Assembly (NCBI GenBank): GCA_023460575.1
Contig: JAEWPQ010000202.1
Coordinates: 1-64,000, forward strand
Reading direction: 5' to 3'
DNA length: 64,000 bases
From: Bacillota bacterium
GTDB lineage: Bacteria > Bacillota > Clostridia > Lachnospirales > Lachnospiraceae
The position numbers and the translations under genes were made by a program. Position 1 is the first letter of the stretch; every line of letters begins with the position of its first letter. Positions 28,964 to 37,914 of this stretch are shown here, piece by piece. A model generated the notes under the pieces. That model saw only the letters and a list, made by a program, of their open reading frames with translations. It did not search any database and was not told the origin of the DNA.

Positions 28964-29440
28964 ATGAGTAATTTTACAGTAAAACCGATTGGAACGGTTC
29001 GTAACAACGAAGACGGTGCATTTATTGAAGTAAATGAACACTATATTCCAGCTCTGCAGGCATTGGAAGGATTCAGCAACATTAATATCTTCTGGTGGTT
29101 CAGCGATTTTGATGATGATCAATCCCGCTCAACACTGCAGGAAGATCAGCCCTATAAAGATGGCCCCGAAGTAATAGGGGTTTTTGCCACAAGATCACCG
29201 CTGCGACCTAATCCGATTGCTTTGACCACAGTAGATGTGATCCACATCGATTATGAAAGAGGGATCATTCAAATTCCTTTTATCGATGCTAACGATAATA
29301 CCCCAGTGATTGACATTAAACCCTATACACCAAGCTTTGACAGAGTGGAAACTCCTGGTGTACCTGCATGGTGCAGCCATTGGCCTAAAAGTACAGAAGA
29401 ATCCGGCTGTTTTGCATGGGAAGAAGTATTCACTTTTTAA
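28964..29440 (+). CDS. TrmO/YaeB-like tRNA methyltransferase
   Basis: 158 residues from the ATG 8 nt after GGAGG. The TrmO (UPF0066) motif ATRSPLRPNPIAL is present near residue 72, with KPIGTVRNN at the start. TrmO methylates t6A37 of threonine tRNA using S-adenosylmethionine. The protein is shorter than E. coli TrmO and lacks its C-terminal extension, as do many Firmicute homologues, so the substrate may differ. Confidence 0.8.
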   Translation: MSNFTVKPIGTVRNNEDGAFIEVNEHYIPALQALEGFSNINIFWWFSDFDDDQSRSTLQEDQPYKDGPEVIGVFATRSPLRPNPIALTTVDVIHIDYERGIIQIPFIDANDNTPVIDIKPYTPSFDRVETPGVPAWCSHWPKSTEESGCFAWEEVFTF

Positions 29441-29537
29441 GGGGCGCTTATAAGCTTTTCAGCAAGTAAAATCAAGAAAACTGATATTCTATCCCTTATA
29501 ATTCTTTTAGAGCGATTGAAACGAGGTGAACAGAAAA

Positions 29538-30506
29538 ATGTACGAATGGCACAAGCAGATTCAGATAATTGTTGATGAAATCGATGAATCGATCAGACAG
29601 TCTCATGATGAATCACTAACGCTGCGCTTTCTTTCCCGCAAGCTTGGTTATTCTGAATTTCATACTACCAGAAAATTCAAGGAAATATCAGGTATGCAGT
29701 TTAGAGATTATTTGCGGCTAAGAAGGTTAGCCTTTGCGTTAAAAGAGGTACGGGACAGTGAGAAAAGCTTTTTGGACATTGCTTTTGATTATGGTTTTTC
29801 ATCACACGAAGCCTTTACCAGAGCTTTTAAGAATACCTACGGTGTAACTCCCAGTGAATATAGAAAAAAGCCCAGGCCTGTCGTTCTTCGTACAAAAATA
29901 AACCCGTTTGACCGCTACTTTTTAGGATTAGGAGAGATTGGCATGATGAAATCTGCAGATGATGTTAAAATTTATTTTGTCACCATTCCAGCACACAAAT
30001 TTTTACACATTAAAAACTATGAAAGCAACGGGTATTGGGATTTTTGGCAAAAGCAAAATCTTATTCCCGGGCAGGACTGCGATACAATCTGTGGTTTACT
30101 AGATAGTATCAAGGGCAAATTGGATGACGATGGCGGGAGCCAGCCAAACAGCGGAAGTGGTCAGATTATGGCATATATAAATGATCCGGACGGCAGACTC
30201 TGTGATTGGGGAATTCCACGGACAGAATGTTATGGTGTACGCCTTCCTGTTGATTATAAAGGCGAAGTACCACCGCAAATGCTTTTGATCGATGTCCCGG
30301 AAGCAGAATATATCGTTTTTGAACATGGACCTTTCGATTATGAGCAGGAAAATCGAAGTGTGGAGGAAACGATTGAAAAGGCAATGGCAGGCTTTGATTT
30401 TACAGACACCAGCTACTGCTATGATACATCTCCCGGCAGAGTTCTTTACTTCTATCATTATCCGGAGAAGTTCTGGAAATATGTCAGACCAGTGAGGAAA
30501 TTATGA
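29538..30506 (+). CDS. AraC-family regulator with GyrI-like effector domain
   Basis: 322 residues from the ATG 8 nt after AGGTGA; a GTG at 29526 is possible. AraC helix-turn-helix pair at about 10-115 (LRFLSRKLGYSEFHTTRKFKEISGM, DIAFDYGFSSHEAFTRAFKNTYGVTPSEYRK). C-terminal GyrI-like domain from about 145 (KIYFVTIPAHKFLHIKNY) to the end. It probably senses a small molecule. No adjacent target gene; ends at a strong terminator. Confidence 0.87.
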   Translation: MYEWHKQIQIIVDEIDESIRQSHDESLTLRFLSRKLGYSEFHTTRKFKEISGMQFRDYLRLRRLAFALKEVRDSEKSFLDIAFDYGFSSHEAFTRAFKNTYGVTPSEYRKKPRPVVLRTKINPFDRYFLGLGEIGMMKSADDVKIYFVTIPAHKFLHIKNYESNGYWDFWQKQNLIPGQDCDTICGLLDSIKGKLDDDGGSQPNSGSGQIMAYINDPDGRLCDWGIPRTECYGVRLPVDYKGEVPPQMLLIDVPEAEYIVFEHGPFDYEQENRSVEETIEKAMAGFDFTDTSYCYDTSPGRVLYFYHYPEKFWKYVRPVRKL

Positions 30507-30546
30507 TCTTCTGCCAGCCATGAAAGGAACACAATAAGTTGCATAA

Positions 30547-30576
30547 GCACACGCGGCAAATGTTTGCCGCGTGTGC
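30547..30576. terminator. Bidirectional terminator
   Basis: Perfect 14-bp stem GCACACGCGGCAAA with a 2-nt loop, between the AraC gene and the end of the ABC/lipoprotein operon. The stem core CGCGGCAAA recurs in the terminator at 41772-41810. Confidence 0.8.
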
Positions 30577-30592
30577 CAAATCTGTAAAATTG

Positions 30593-32599
30593 TCAAGAAT
30601 TGGGGATTTTAATTTTATACTCTTGCAAATCGCTAATATCCTGGTAGAAGATATAATTACCCTCTGTTCGAAAATCCAGTACCGTTTTATCCAATACCTT
30701 CTTTAATGAATTATTCTGAAGATTTAATATATATAGTTTTTTCTGATCGAAACGATTTAAAAATAGCACTCTAGTATCATCCAGATAAAACTTTGTAGTA
30801 ATTATCTCCGGAACTATTCCATTTGTTTCATCTTCAGTATCATAATATGAAAGTTGGTATCTATCTCCAATATAATATATGCGTTTGCCATTATACGCAA
30901 TATTTGCATTTGTAGGAATATCTAATATCTTAGTCTTACCAGTTACTCGATTCACTTGTCGAACATCACTGCCGATGATATAAATATTTTTTTTATTCAA
31001 AAAAAAGGAACCTATATTTTGTAGCACTACATCTTTATTATTCAGTCTAATAGTACCCATTAATAGTTTTTTTTCAAGATTAGTATTTCGTTCAAAAATC
31101 ACTTTTTCATTAAAATTTCTAGTATCTACTTCAATAATGGCTGCTCTATCCACATAATCCTTTAACTCTGATTTATTAATATGATATTTTATATAATATA
31201 TATAGTTGCCGTTTCCATAAAGTGTTCTTTCCATTTTTGTTGATGACTGCATTGGTGTTTTTACAAGATCATGGATTTCACCTGTTTCCAAGTTTTTATA
31301 CACCAATCGTGTATTATTTAAATCCGAATCATCCACATAGAAATGATACTGATCATTTTGAAAAGACATATGTGAGCTGTAGTTATATACATCATAATGT
31401 GATTGTTGTTTGCAACCTGTTATGCCAATTGTTACAAGAAAAAGTACACTGGATAAAATAAAAGTTTCAGGCAAGTTTTTTCTTTTCGGTCTTTGCCATT
31501 CGTTTGAACGCAATTTTAATATCATAAAAATCATGAAAATAACTAAACAAAATAATGCAAAAAATGAAATCAGCATACAACTAACAGGAATTTCTTTAAA
31601 TATCTCCTGAATCTCATCTGTGAACCTATCTGTCTTATATTGACTTCCTCTAAAAAAACCAGTTGCAATCATAAATCCTAATGGACCTGTATAAACGTAC
31701 TTTATTGCAGAAATATCTAATCCGATATACGGAAGAAAAATCACTGCAACACTTGTAAATAAAGTTAATGCATATTTCTTCATACAAACAGATAAAAACA
31801 TAATTAATACCGAAAAACTTATATAGCCAAATAGTTTAAATAAACATATATAAATATAAGTATGTATCAACGTTAACTTTTTTGTTGATGTAGAAAAAAA
31901 AGAAAGGCTTTGTAAAGGATAATTACCATTTTGTAAACCATATTTTATATCATAAAACAAATAAGTGAGTCCAAAAGAAATTATGCATATAATGATTATT
32001 GAAATAAAGACCAGCAATATTTTACAGACTGCATGAGTTCGTCCTCCCTTTTTCATTGTTAATGTCAAAGAATCCATGGAATTTTCGAATTCCTGACAAA
32101 AGATGGGAGTCACCAAAAGAAGTATCAGTATTACGGCAAAATAGTCGAGATTTTCGGAACCTAATAGGGCATTCCAGCCATTTGTATTTAAAAAATAACG
32201 CTCATCTGGTTTTTCTCGTATATAAATGTATTGCTCAAATATGGCATCAAAGCCTGCCTGATTTTTTAAAATTTCTTCGAGTTTACTACGTTCCTGGATG
32301 AACGCACGTTCAGTGAGATTTCCATTATAATAGCTGTCATACAATTTATCTGTATCAACCTTAGCCTCATTGAGCAGATGTGATTCTTCCTGTAGAAACT
32401 GTTCTGTTTGAGAGGATAAATGCCCTCTGACTTTTTCCAGATAAAAAGAATACTGTGTTAAATTATCCTCGACATGAGAATTGACTGGTTTATCCAGCGC
32501 GTATAAAATAATAAAATGCATAAGGATAAACAGGCCTATAAATATCAAGCCTTTCTGAAAGATATACATTTTTTTAACTTCATAAAATAAAGTCTGCAT
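30593..32599 (-). CDS. ABC-2-type permease fused to a lipobox and extracytoplasmic propeller-like domain
   Basis: 668 residues. Residues 15-35 and a group of helices at about 150-365 form an ABC-2-type permease with a long outside loop at 40-145. Then LFLVTIGITGC (386-396) reads exactly like a lipoprotein signal with lipobox Cys396, followed by about 270 residues of repeated Tyr/Asn-rich beta segments (DUF5050-like propeller). It looks like a permease and a lipoprotein fused in one frame. Last gene of the operon, 6 bp after the next permease. Function unknown; a bacteriocin or peptide export/immunity role is only inferred. Confidence 0.7.
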   Translation of the reverse strand: MQTLFYEVKKMYIFQKGLIFIGLFILMHFIILYALDKPVNSHVEDNLTQYSFYLEKVRGHLSSQTEQFLQEESHLLNEAKVDTDKLYDSYYNGNLTERAFIQERSKLEEILKNQAGFDAIFEQYIYIREKPDERYFLNTNGWNALLGSENLDYFAVILILLLVTPIFCQEFENSMDSLTLTMKKGGRTHAVCKILLVFISIIIICIISFGLTYLFYDIKYGLQNGNYPLQSLSFFSTSTKKLTLIHTYIYICLFKLFGYISFSVLIMFLSVCMKKYALTLFTSVAVIFLPYIGLDISAIKYVYTGPLGFMIATGFFRGSQYKTDRFTDEIQEIFKEIPVSCMLISFFALFCLVIFMIFMILKLRSNEWQRPKRKNLPETFILSSVLFLVTIGITGCKQQSHYDVYNYSSHMSFQNDQYHFYVDDSDLNNTRLVYKNLETGEIHDLVKTPMQSSTKMERTLYGNGNYIYYIKYHINKSELKDYVDRAAIIEVDTRNFNEKVIFERNTNLEKKLLMGTIRLNNKDVVLQNIGSFFLNKKNIYIIGSDVRQVNRVTGKTKILDIPTNANIAYNGKRIYYIGDRYQLSYYDTEDETNGIVPEIITTKFYLDDTRVLFLNRFDQKKLYILNLQNNSLKKVLDKTVLDFRTEGNYIFYQDISDLQEYKIKIPNS

Positions 32600-32605
32600 A
32601 ATTAT

Positions 32606-33814
32606 CTACCTTCGTTCCCCTATCACATTTTTCTTTGCTGCTTTATGAATCAGGATAGTTAAAATTATGCCTAACATAGCTGCAAAACCACTCGCTGCAA
32701 AGTAGTCAAGTATAGGAATACCAAAAAAATTAATAAATTCCACGTTACTGAACAGCTCATTGTTTTCAACAAGAATAAACGGGTTAATAATTTTGACTAT
32801 AACATGTCCGGAGCCTGCTAATGTTTCATTTAAAATGACAAGTATACTAACAAAAATAAAATTCCAAACGAATGGGATTAAAGCATTTTTGCTTTTTAAA
32901 GAAATTAGCAAAAATGTTAATCCAATGACTAACATTCCAACAGTCTTAATAAGTGCTGATAGAATAGAATATTGACCTAATGTTAAGTTTACAGATGCAT
33001 TCTCGTAACTCTTAAGTGCATACAGAGGGGAGTTTGTTGCATCAAATGAATGAAAAATAAGACCAAAAGAAATAAAATCAAGTACCCAAAACCATAGACA
33101 TATAAATGATACGAACAACAGTGAGGCTAAAAGTTTTGCTGCAATCGTTTTTTTCCCGCCCGCTTCAGTTGTAAGCAACAGCATATCCATATCAGATTCT
33201 TTTTCTACTACAAAAACACCTACTAATCCATACAAACATAAAAGCAGGACTAGTAAAGACGAAAAATCATAATCTAAATAATTTTGGTACATTTCCGTAT
33301 AAGAAAAATTAGTAATAACTCTGTCAGAAAACAGTTTAGCTATTTTTTTATTTTCGTTTAACTTATATTCATTACCCAGATCATGAAAAAAAATAATATT
33401 TTCCTGTGCTCTTCTAACAATATCATTTGCTGTAGATTGATACATATAAGCATATTCCATAGGCTGTATATAATACCATGTTAACAGATAATAATCACTG
33501 TAAACGTTTCCTGTATATGTATTAGGATTATCCATTCTTCTACTTGCTGTCAGATCAGCTGTCTGCTTTTCAATTGGTTTATAGATCGAAAGTAATTTTT
33601 CAATTTTTTCAAGTGTAATCTGACCTTTATATTGGTCATATAACTGCCAATAGACATCACGCCATTTTGAAGAGTCTGTATTGGCTATAAGTGAATTAGT
33701 CTTATAAACACTGGATATCTTCATCACATCAAAAATAGAGAAAATTAACAAGGCAATAATAAGGAATCGCTTATAAAAATGCTTTTTCATTTCATAGTTA
33801 ATTAGCTTTATCAT
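32606..33814 (-). CDS. ABC-2-type permease subunit
   Basis: 402 residues. One N-terminal helix (19-31), an outside domain to about 185, then five to six helices (SSLLVLLLCLYGLVGVFVVEKES, LLFVSFICLWFWVLDF and others). The motif FVVEKESDMDMLLLTTEAGG after the second helix is typical of ABC-2 permeases of the NatB/bacitracin type. Paralogous in layout to the N-terminal half of the downstream protein; the two probably pair as a heterodimer with the ATPase upstream, 2 bp away. Confidence 0.78.
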   Translation of the reverse strand: MIKLINYEMKKHFYKRFLIIALLIFSIFDVMKISSVYKTNSLIANTDSSKWRDVYWQLYDQYKGQITLEKIEKLLSIYKPIEKQTADLTASRRMDNPNTYTGNVYSDYYLLTWYYIQPMEYAYMYQSTANDIVRRAQENIIFFHDLGNEYKLNENKKIAKLFSDRVITNFSYTEMYQNYLDYDFSSLLVLLLCLYGLVGVFVVEKESDMDMLLLTTEAGGKKTIAAKLLASLLFVSFICLWFWVLDFISFGLIFHSFDATNSPLYALKSYENASVNLTLGQYSILSALIKTVGMLVIGLTFLLISLKSKNALIPFVWNFIFVSILVILNETLAGSGHVIVKIINPFILVENNELFSNVEFINFFGIPILDYFAASGFAAMLGIILTILIHKAAKKNVIGERR

Positions 33815-33816
33815 AT

Positions 33817-34680
33817 CTATTCCTCAGCATTATAATAGAGAAAAACATCCTCAAGGTTAGGGGATACACGAATGGCATTGGTATCTGGCTTCTGGTCATC
33901 GATTACTCTTAACTGAACATTGCCATTTTCCCTATACATATTACTAATTTTCATATGTGCATTGTCTTCTCTAATCATCTTATCGGTTGTTGATACAAGC
34001 CAGACCTTTCCATCAATTTCATTCATGAGTGCTTCGGGTGAATTTTGTTTGATTAAGTGTCCCTCTTTCAGTAAGATAACCTGATTTGCTATAAACTCAA
34101 CATCTGATACAATGTGTGTTGCTAATAAAACAATTCTATTCTCAGAAAACTTCGTGATAAGATTTCTAAATCTGATTCTTTCCTGGGGATCAAGACCCGC
34201 CGTAGGTTCATCAAGTATCAGAATATCTGGATTATTTAACATAGCCTGGGCAATACCAACTCTCTGCCGCATCCCCCCTGAAAGAGCGCCAATTTTTTGA
34301 TAAGCTACATCACCCAGATTCACAATTTCAATTAGATTCTTAGATCTTTTTGCAGCTTCCTCTTTTGGTATTTCTTTTAATGCACTTATATATAGCAGAA
34401 AATCATAAACCTTAAAATCTTTATAAAAGCGAGGATACTGTGGTAAATAACCAATGTGTGTCAAAAAGTTTATTCCCATATTCTTAACACTGGTTCCATT
34501 CACAAATATATCACCACGATCACAATTAAGAATTCCAACAAAAATATTAATCAGGGTAGTTTTACCAGCTCCATTGGCTCCTAAAAGGCCATAGACACCA
34601 TTGTTAAGACTTGCAGTAAAATTATCTAAAGCTTGCTTATTTTTATATTTTTTGGAAATATTATGAAATTCAATATACAT
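33817..34680 (-). CDS. ABC transporter ATP-binding protein
   Basis: 287 residues from the ATG 8 nt after GGAGG. Walker A GANGAGKTT, signature LSGGMRQRVGIAQAM, Walker B ILILDEPTAGLDP, and a switch His in LLATHIVSDV. The C-terminal 75 residues resemble the regulatory extension of multidrug/bacitracin-type subunits. It powers the two membrane proteins downstream. Confidence 0.93.
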   Translation of the reverse strand: MYIEFHNISKKYKNKQALDNFTASLNNGVYGLLGANGAGKTTLINIFVGILNCDRGDIFVNGTSVKNMGINFLTHIGYLPQYPRFYKDFKVYDFLLYISALKEIPKEEAAKRSKNLIEIVNLGDVAYQKIGALSGGMRQRVGIAQAMLNNPDILILDEPTAGLDPQERIRFRNLITKFSENRIVLLATHIVSDVEFIANQVILLKEGHLIKQNSPEALMNEIDGKVWLVSTTDKMIREDNAHMKISNMYRENGNVQLRVIDDQKPDTNAIRVSPNLEDVFLYYNAEE

Positions 34681-34704
34681 TAACTTGTCCTCCAATTAGA
34701 AACT

Positions 34705-35871
34705 CTATTCGTTTATAGTGAAGAACAAGCAAAGGGTTGATATATCCTCCTGTCTGTTTCCCAGTATAACAATGCAAGTTTTCAGTTCATCAATAATACG
34801 AATCTCAGGCTCCCGTTCCATATAAAAACTGTCCTTAACAATCACTTTTTCCATAACCATTAATCCAGTATTCACGCTATAAACCCGTACCGTAACATTA
34901 TCCTTGTTAACAACGGATGTTGCAAAATATTGACCTTTTTCTGAACCAAAGATGCTACCGCTCTCTTTCTGAGTTTTTGTATTAATTGTGTCAGGTTTCA
35001 TTGTTGACAAATCTAATTTTAATAGTTTACCTGAAGGAGCCATAAAATCATCTGCCATAAGTATAAAATCGTTAAAAGCGAGAAATTGTTTTACAGTGTA
35101 GTCTTTGCGCTTATCTAATAGTAGATTTGAACCATCAATATTAATAGTCCCATATGTATTATATGCATTTTTTCCATTAACTGCCGGAACATCAAAACTC
35201 TGTGCCATAAATGCAAGTGCGCTGCCACTTTTCACAAAAGCAACTTTATCAAACCATGCTAAACCACAACGCTTTTCCTCATTATCATCGCTAAGATCTA
35301 TTAAAGTAGTTTTTGTCTTACTAGAAATGTTATAAATATATAATCCTTTGTTTGTTGCAAATGCAATATTCTTTCCATCTTTTGATACAGCCACTTGCTG
35401 AGGCGAAGTGATAAGTTCATTCCCGGCAGCAAACATAGAACTACTAATTTGTGCTGTTTTCTTCAATAAATTATCATAGATAATAATTAAGATATCATCC
35501 TCTTGAGAGTTTGCTGACAAACCATTACTATTATCTGCGTTAATCTTTCCAATTGCTGCAATACCATTATCTATTTTATAAAATTCTGATTCGGAGAAGT
35601 TTTCTATGTCCGTTTTATATAAGATGCTGCTAGTAACCAGGTCGTAGATATAAAGTTTATCTGCCTGTATGAGAACCTGACTTTGAGCATCATAAAAAAT
35701 ATTTCGTATTTTTCCTTGTATTTTGCTTGTCTCGATACCTTCAACAACCTCGTTATGAACTCCCGATTTCGATACCACAGGTTCTTTGGAAATGGTTATT
35801 GCACCGCTGTCTTTTCCACTGCAGCCCGATACTAGTAACATAACAAGCACGGAAAGAAGTAATTTACGCAT
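34705..35871 (-). CDS. Lipoprotein with WD40/TolB-like propeller
   Basis: 388 residues. Signal peptide with lipobox LLVSGC (Cys17). The rest consists of repeated short beta blades (KNIAFATNKGLYIYN, YDLVTSSILYKTD and similar), as in a propeller on the outer face of the membrane. Its neighbours are another lipoprotein that ends one base earlier and the ABC ATPase. A substrate-binding or immunity role with the transporter is possible; I do not recognise a named family. Confidence 0.7.
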   Translation of the reverse strand: MRKLLLSVLVMLLVSGCSGKDSGAITISKEPVVSKSGVHNEVVEGIETSKIQGKIRNIFYDAQSQVLIQADKLYIYDLVTSSILYKTDIENFSESEFYKIDNGIAAIGKINADNSNGLSANSQEDDILIIIYDNLLKKTAQISSSMFAAGNELITSPQQVAVSKDGKNIAFATNKGLYIYNISSKTKTTLIDLSDDNEEKRCGLAWFDKVAFVKSGSALAFMAQSFDVPAVNGKNAYNTYGTINIDGSNLLLDKRKDYTVKQFLAFNDFILMADDFMAPSGKLLKLDLSTMKPDTINTKTQKESGSIFGSEKGQYFATSVVNKDNVTVRVYSVNTGLMVMEKVIVKDSFYMEREPEIRIIDELKTCIVILGNRQEDISTLCLFFTINE

Positions 35872-36930
35872 CTATTGCTCTCCTTTTTTATACAGTAAAA
35901 TTGATTGTGTCTTTCTCGGCTCAAAAATTTCATCTGGATAGTCCTTTTCATTCTGAGGCACTGATATTGCATAGAATGTACTAAAATCTCCTAATTGTTC
36001 CAAATCGATCTCAGCATCAATTATTGTAACCATCCCTTTTTCAATAACAGTATCCAGGTTTACTCCGTTGGAGTTTGATAAGGGTTGATGATTAATATAA
36101 AAAGTTGTTCTATATTTTAATCCAGGGTGACCACACAATTTGTACGTAACGTGTAGTTTACCATTACTATTCACCTGGTAATTATCCGATCTGATATCAC
36201 CATCAATGTAAATTAAATCAAAAATTTCCCGATTAAAGGTATCTGTATCAATATCTCTTAATCCACTATTGCTTAAAGCATCCAAAAGACTATTTGTTAC
36301 TGCTTCATTTGTTAGATATGCAGTTTCATTAATCATATTTGGCAAGGTGTCTGGCAATACAGGATCTGTCTCTATAGATAGAGGATAAGAAGCTGGCAGC
36401 AGAGCATGATAGCCTCCATAAGAAGTAGTTTCCTTCATATCAGGCTGAAAACCCGCATTATAGATGCTTGCTACAGTTATATTCACTAAATCACCTTTCT
36501 TGCCGGCAGCAGGTACAAAAAAGAAACTAAACGGAAGATCTGTATTGTCTTCCTTCAAAGAAAACATATGCATATATTCATATGGAGCATCTTTACTATT
36601 CACTTTATACGGTTGTGGTACCCCATCTACAAAAAGCAGAAAACCAACATTTTTTGCCTGACCGGAAGCATTTACATAATAGTTCAGTTGAACATCCTGA
36701 CCATTGTAAACCCATGGCAGCAGTTTCTCATTTTCATCAACTTTCGGCGAAATCGGGCCATGGGAAATCGCCCCCATAACTGTAGTATTTGAGTCATTTG
36801 ACTCAAATGGATTTTCAACGTCTTGAGAATCATATATGGCAGGCTGCTCTGGCAATTCACTTTTTATAGAACAACCTGTAGATAAAGTTAATGACAACAT
36901 AAATAACACTATCACAGTAATTCTTTTCAT
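35872..36930 (-). CDS. Lipoprotein of unknown function
   Basis: 352 residues from the second in-frame ATG, preceded by GGAGGT. Signal peptide with lipobox LTLSTGC. The mature part is acidic with several beta-rich stretches (VQLNYYVNASGQAKNVGFLLFVDGVPQPY; YKTTFYINHQ). No motif I can name. It starts the lipoprotein-ABC operon, about 140 bp after the secreted-protein gene, behind a hairpin. Probably works with the transporter at the cell surface. Confidence 0.65.
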   Translation of the reverse strand: MKRITVIVLFMLSLTLSTGCSIKSELPEQPAIYDSQDVENPFESNDSNTTVMGAISHGPISPKVDENEKLLPWVYNGQDVQLNYYVNASGQAKNVGFLLFVDGVPQPYKVNSKDAPYEYMHMFSLKEDNTDLPFSFFFVPAAGKKGDLVNITVASIYNAGFQPDMKETTSYGGYHALLPASYPLSIETDPVLPDTLPNMINETAYLTNEAVTNSLLDALSNSGLRDIDTDTFNREIFDLIYIDGDIRSDNYQVNSNGKLHVTYKLCGHPGLKYRTTFYINHQPLSNSNGVNLDTVIEKGMVTIIDAEIDLEQLGDFSTFYAISVPQNEKDYPDEIFEPRKTQSILLYKKGEQ

Positions 36931-37017
36931 ACTACCTCCATACAAATCAGGCGAATACTTCTTCTTAATATTTACTATTTGAATAACAACAGGTATTCTT
37001 CCCTTTAATTTGTGATA

Positions 37018-37054
37018 AAGGCATCCGAAAGTATTTATTCCTCTCGGATGCCTT
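37018..37054 (-). terminator. Hairpin between secreted-protein gene and lipoprotein operon
   Basis: An 11-bp stem (AAGGCATCCGA with TCGGATGCCTT). The T-run on the minus strand is weak (TTTATC), so it may be an attenuator that lets a fraction of transcripts continue into the lipoprotein-ABC genes. Confidence 0.55.
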
Positions 37055-37067
37055 GTATTAGTTGAGA

Positions 37068-37454
37068 TTATGCCTGCGTATATGTATATACGGCAGCTGC
37101 ACCATATGTGCTGCCTCCTTGTACACCATGAGCACCATAAAGGGCATATGCATTAGAAGGAATATATCTCCAGGATCCACTAAAGTATGTTTCCCCCCTT
37201 GAACTATTGATATTTTGCTGCTTTTCAATAGTTTTACCGTTCTTATCCTGAATAGTTCCGCCAATTGTCAAGTAAGCTCTGTCGTTGTTCTTTGAAACAG
37301 ATGTAACATATGATCCAGAACTGCTCAATTTACCATAAAGAGTACCGTAACCGTTAACTGATTTGGAACTGCTTCCTGCAAAAGCAGTAATCGGAAGACA
37401 TGTCACCATAGCCGCAGCAACTAAAACACAAGCAATTTTCTTACCTTTAAACAT
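37068..37454 (-). CDS. Small secreted protein
   Basis: 128 residues. Signal peptide MFKGKKIACVLVAAAMVTC with cleavage expected after AFA (residue 26). The mature part of about 102 residues has no Cys and is rich in Gly, Ser and Tyr, ending in YGAHGVQGGSTYGAAAVYTYTQA. The gene has its own strong promoter with a long leader and lies upstream of two lipoproteins and an ABC system. Its size and context recall secreted bacteriocins of the lactococcin-972 type, but the family motif is not clearly there. Function unknown. Confidence 0.7.
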   Translation of the reverse strand: MFKGKKIACVLVAAAMVTCLPITAFAGSSSKSVNGYGTLYGKLSSSGSYVTSVSKNNDRAYLTIGGTIQDKNGKTIEKQQNINSSRGETYFSGSWRYIPSNAYALYGAHGVQGGSTYGAAAVYTYTQA

Positions 37455-37695
37455 ACTTATACCTCCTTTTAATATGAACGTTTAATTAGATTAATTAGAA
37501 ACGATTGTGTAACCTTATAACTAGTCCATTGTAATCACCTTCTTTCTCATATGTGAATATTATTGAAAAACAGAAATGCATATCTGTTTTTTCACAATGT
37601 TACAAAAAAAGCCTGTTTACAACTGTCCCACTATCGATTTTATGTTATATGAAATGCTGTTATTAAATGAGATTGTATTTTATTACTATGTCATT
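37455..37695 (-). other. Long untranslated leader of the secreted-protein gene
   Basis: About 240 bases between the promoter and the start codon, AT-rich, with short poly-T/poly-A tracts and no open frame. I see no recognisable riboswitch. GGAGG precedes the start. Confidence 0.45.
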
Positions 37696-37723
37696 ATTAT
37701 AATACTATACTAAGTTTTGTCAA
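37696..37723 (-). promoter_or_regulatory. Strong promoter of the secreted-protein gene
   Basis: On the minus strand TTGACA (37718-37723), a 16-bp spacer and TATAAT (37696-37701). Upstream is an AT-rich direct repeat of AAATTT that could act as an UP element. Confidence 0.75.
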
Positions 37724-37766
37724 GATTTAAATTTAAATTTAAATCAAATCCACACCAGGGCATTCT

Positions 37767-37856
37767 ACTGGTGACAGAGGAACAGAAAGCTCTGAAGAAT
37801 TTACAAAACAAAATCGCGAATTTTGTGATATGATTATAGAAGATGATAAGCTATAA
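37767..37856 (+). pseudogene. Short coding-like tail, unidentified
   Basis: An open stretch without a start reads TGDRGTESSEEFTKQNREF to a TAA at 37854-37856. It could be the end of a lost gene or chance. It overlaps nothing else and precedes the lipoprotein gene. Confidence 0.2.
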
Positions 37857-37914
37857 ATCTAAAATAAATTACTTGTCATTAAGACGTGAGTATCAATTGT
37901 ATGAGGTAAAAAGG

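Noticed and set aside
37068..37454. Confident call as a lactococcin-972 bacteriocin
   Set aside because: Size and signal peptide fit, but the family's characteristic Trp/Tyr/His motifs are not clearly present; kept as a secreted protein of unknown function.
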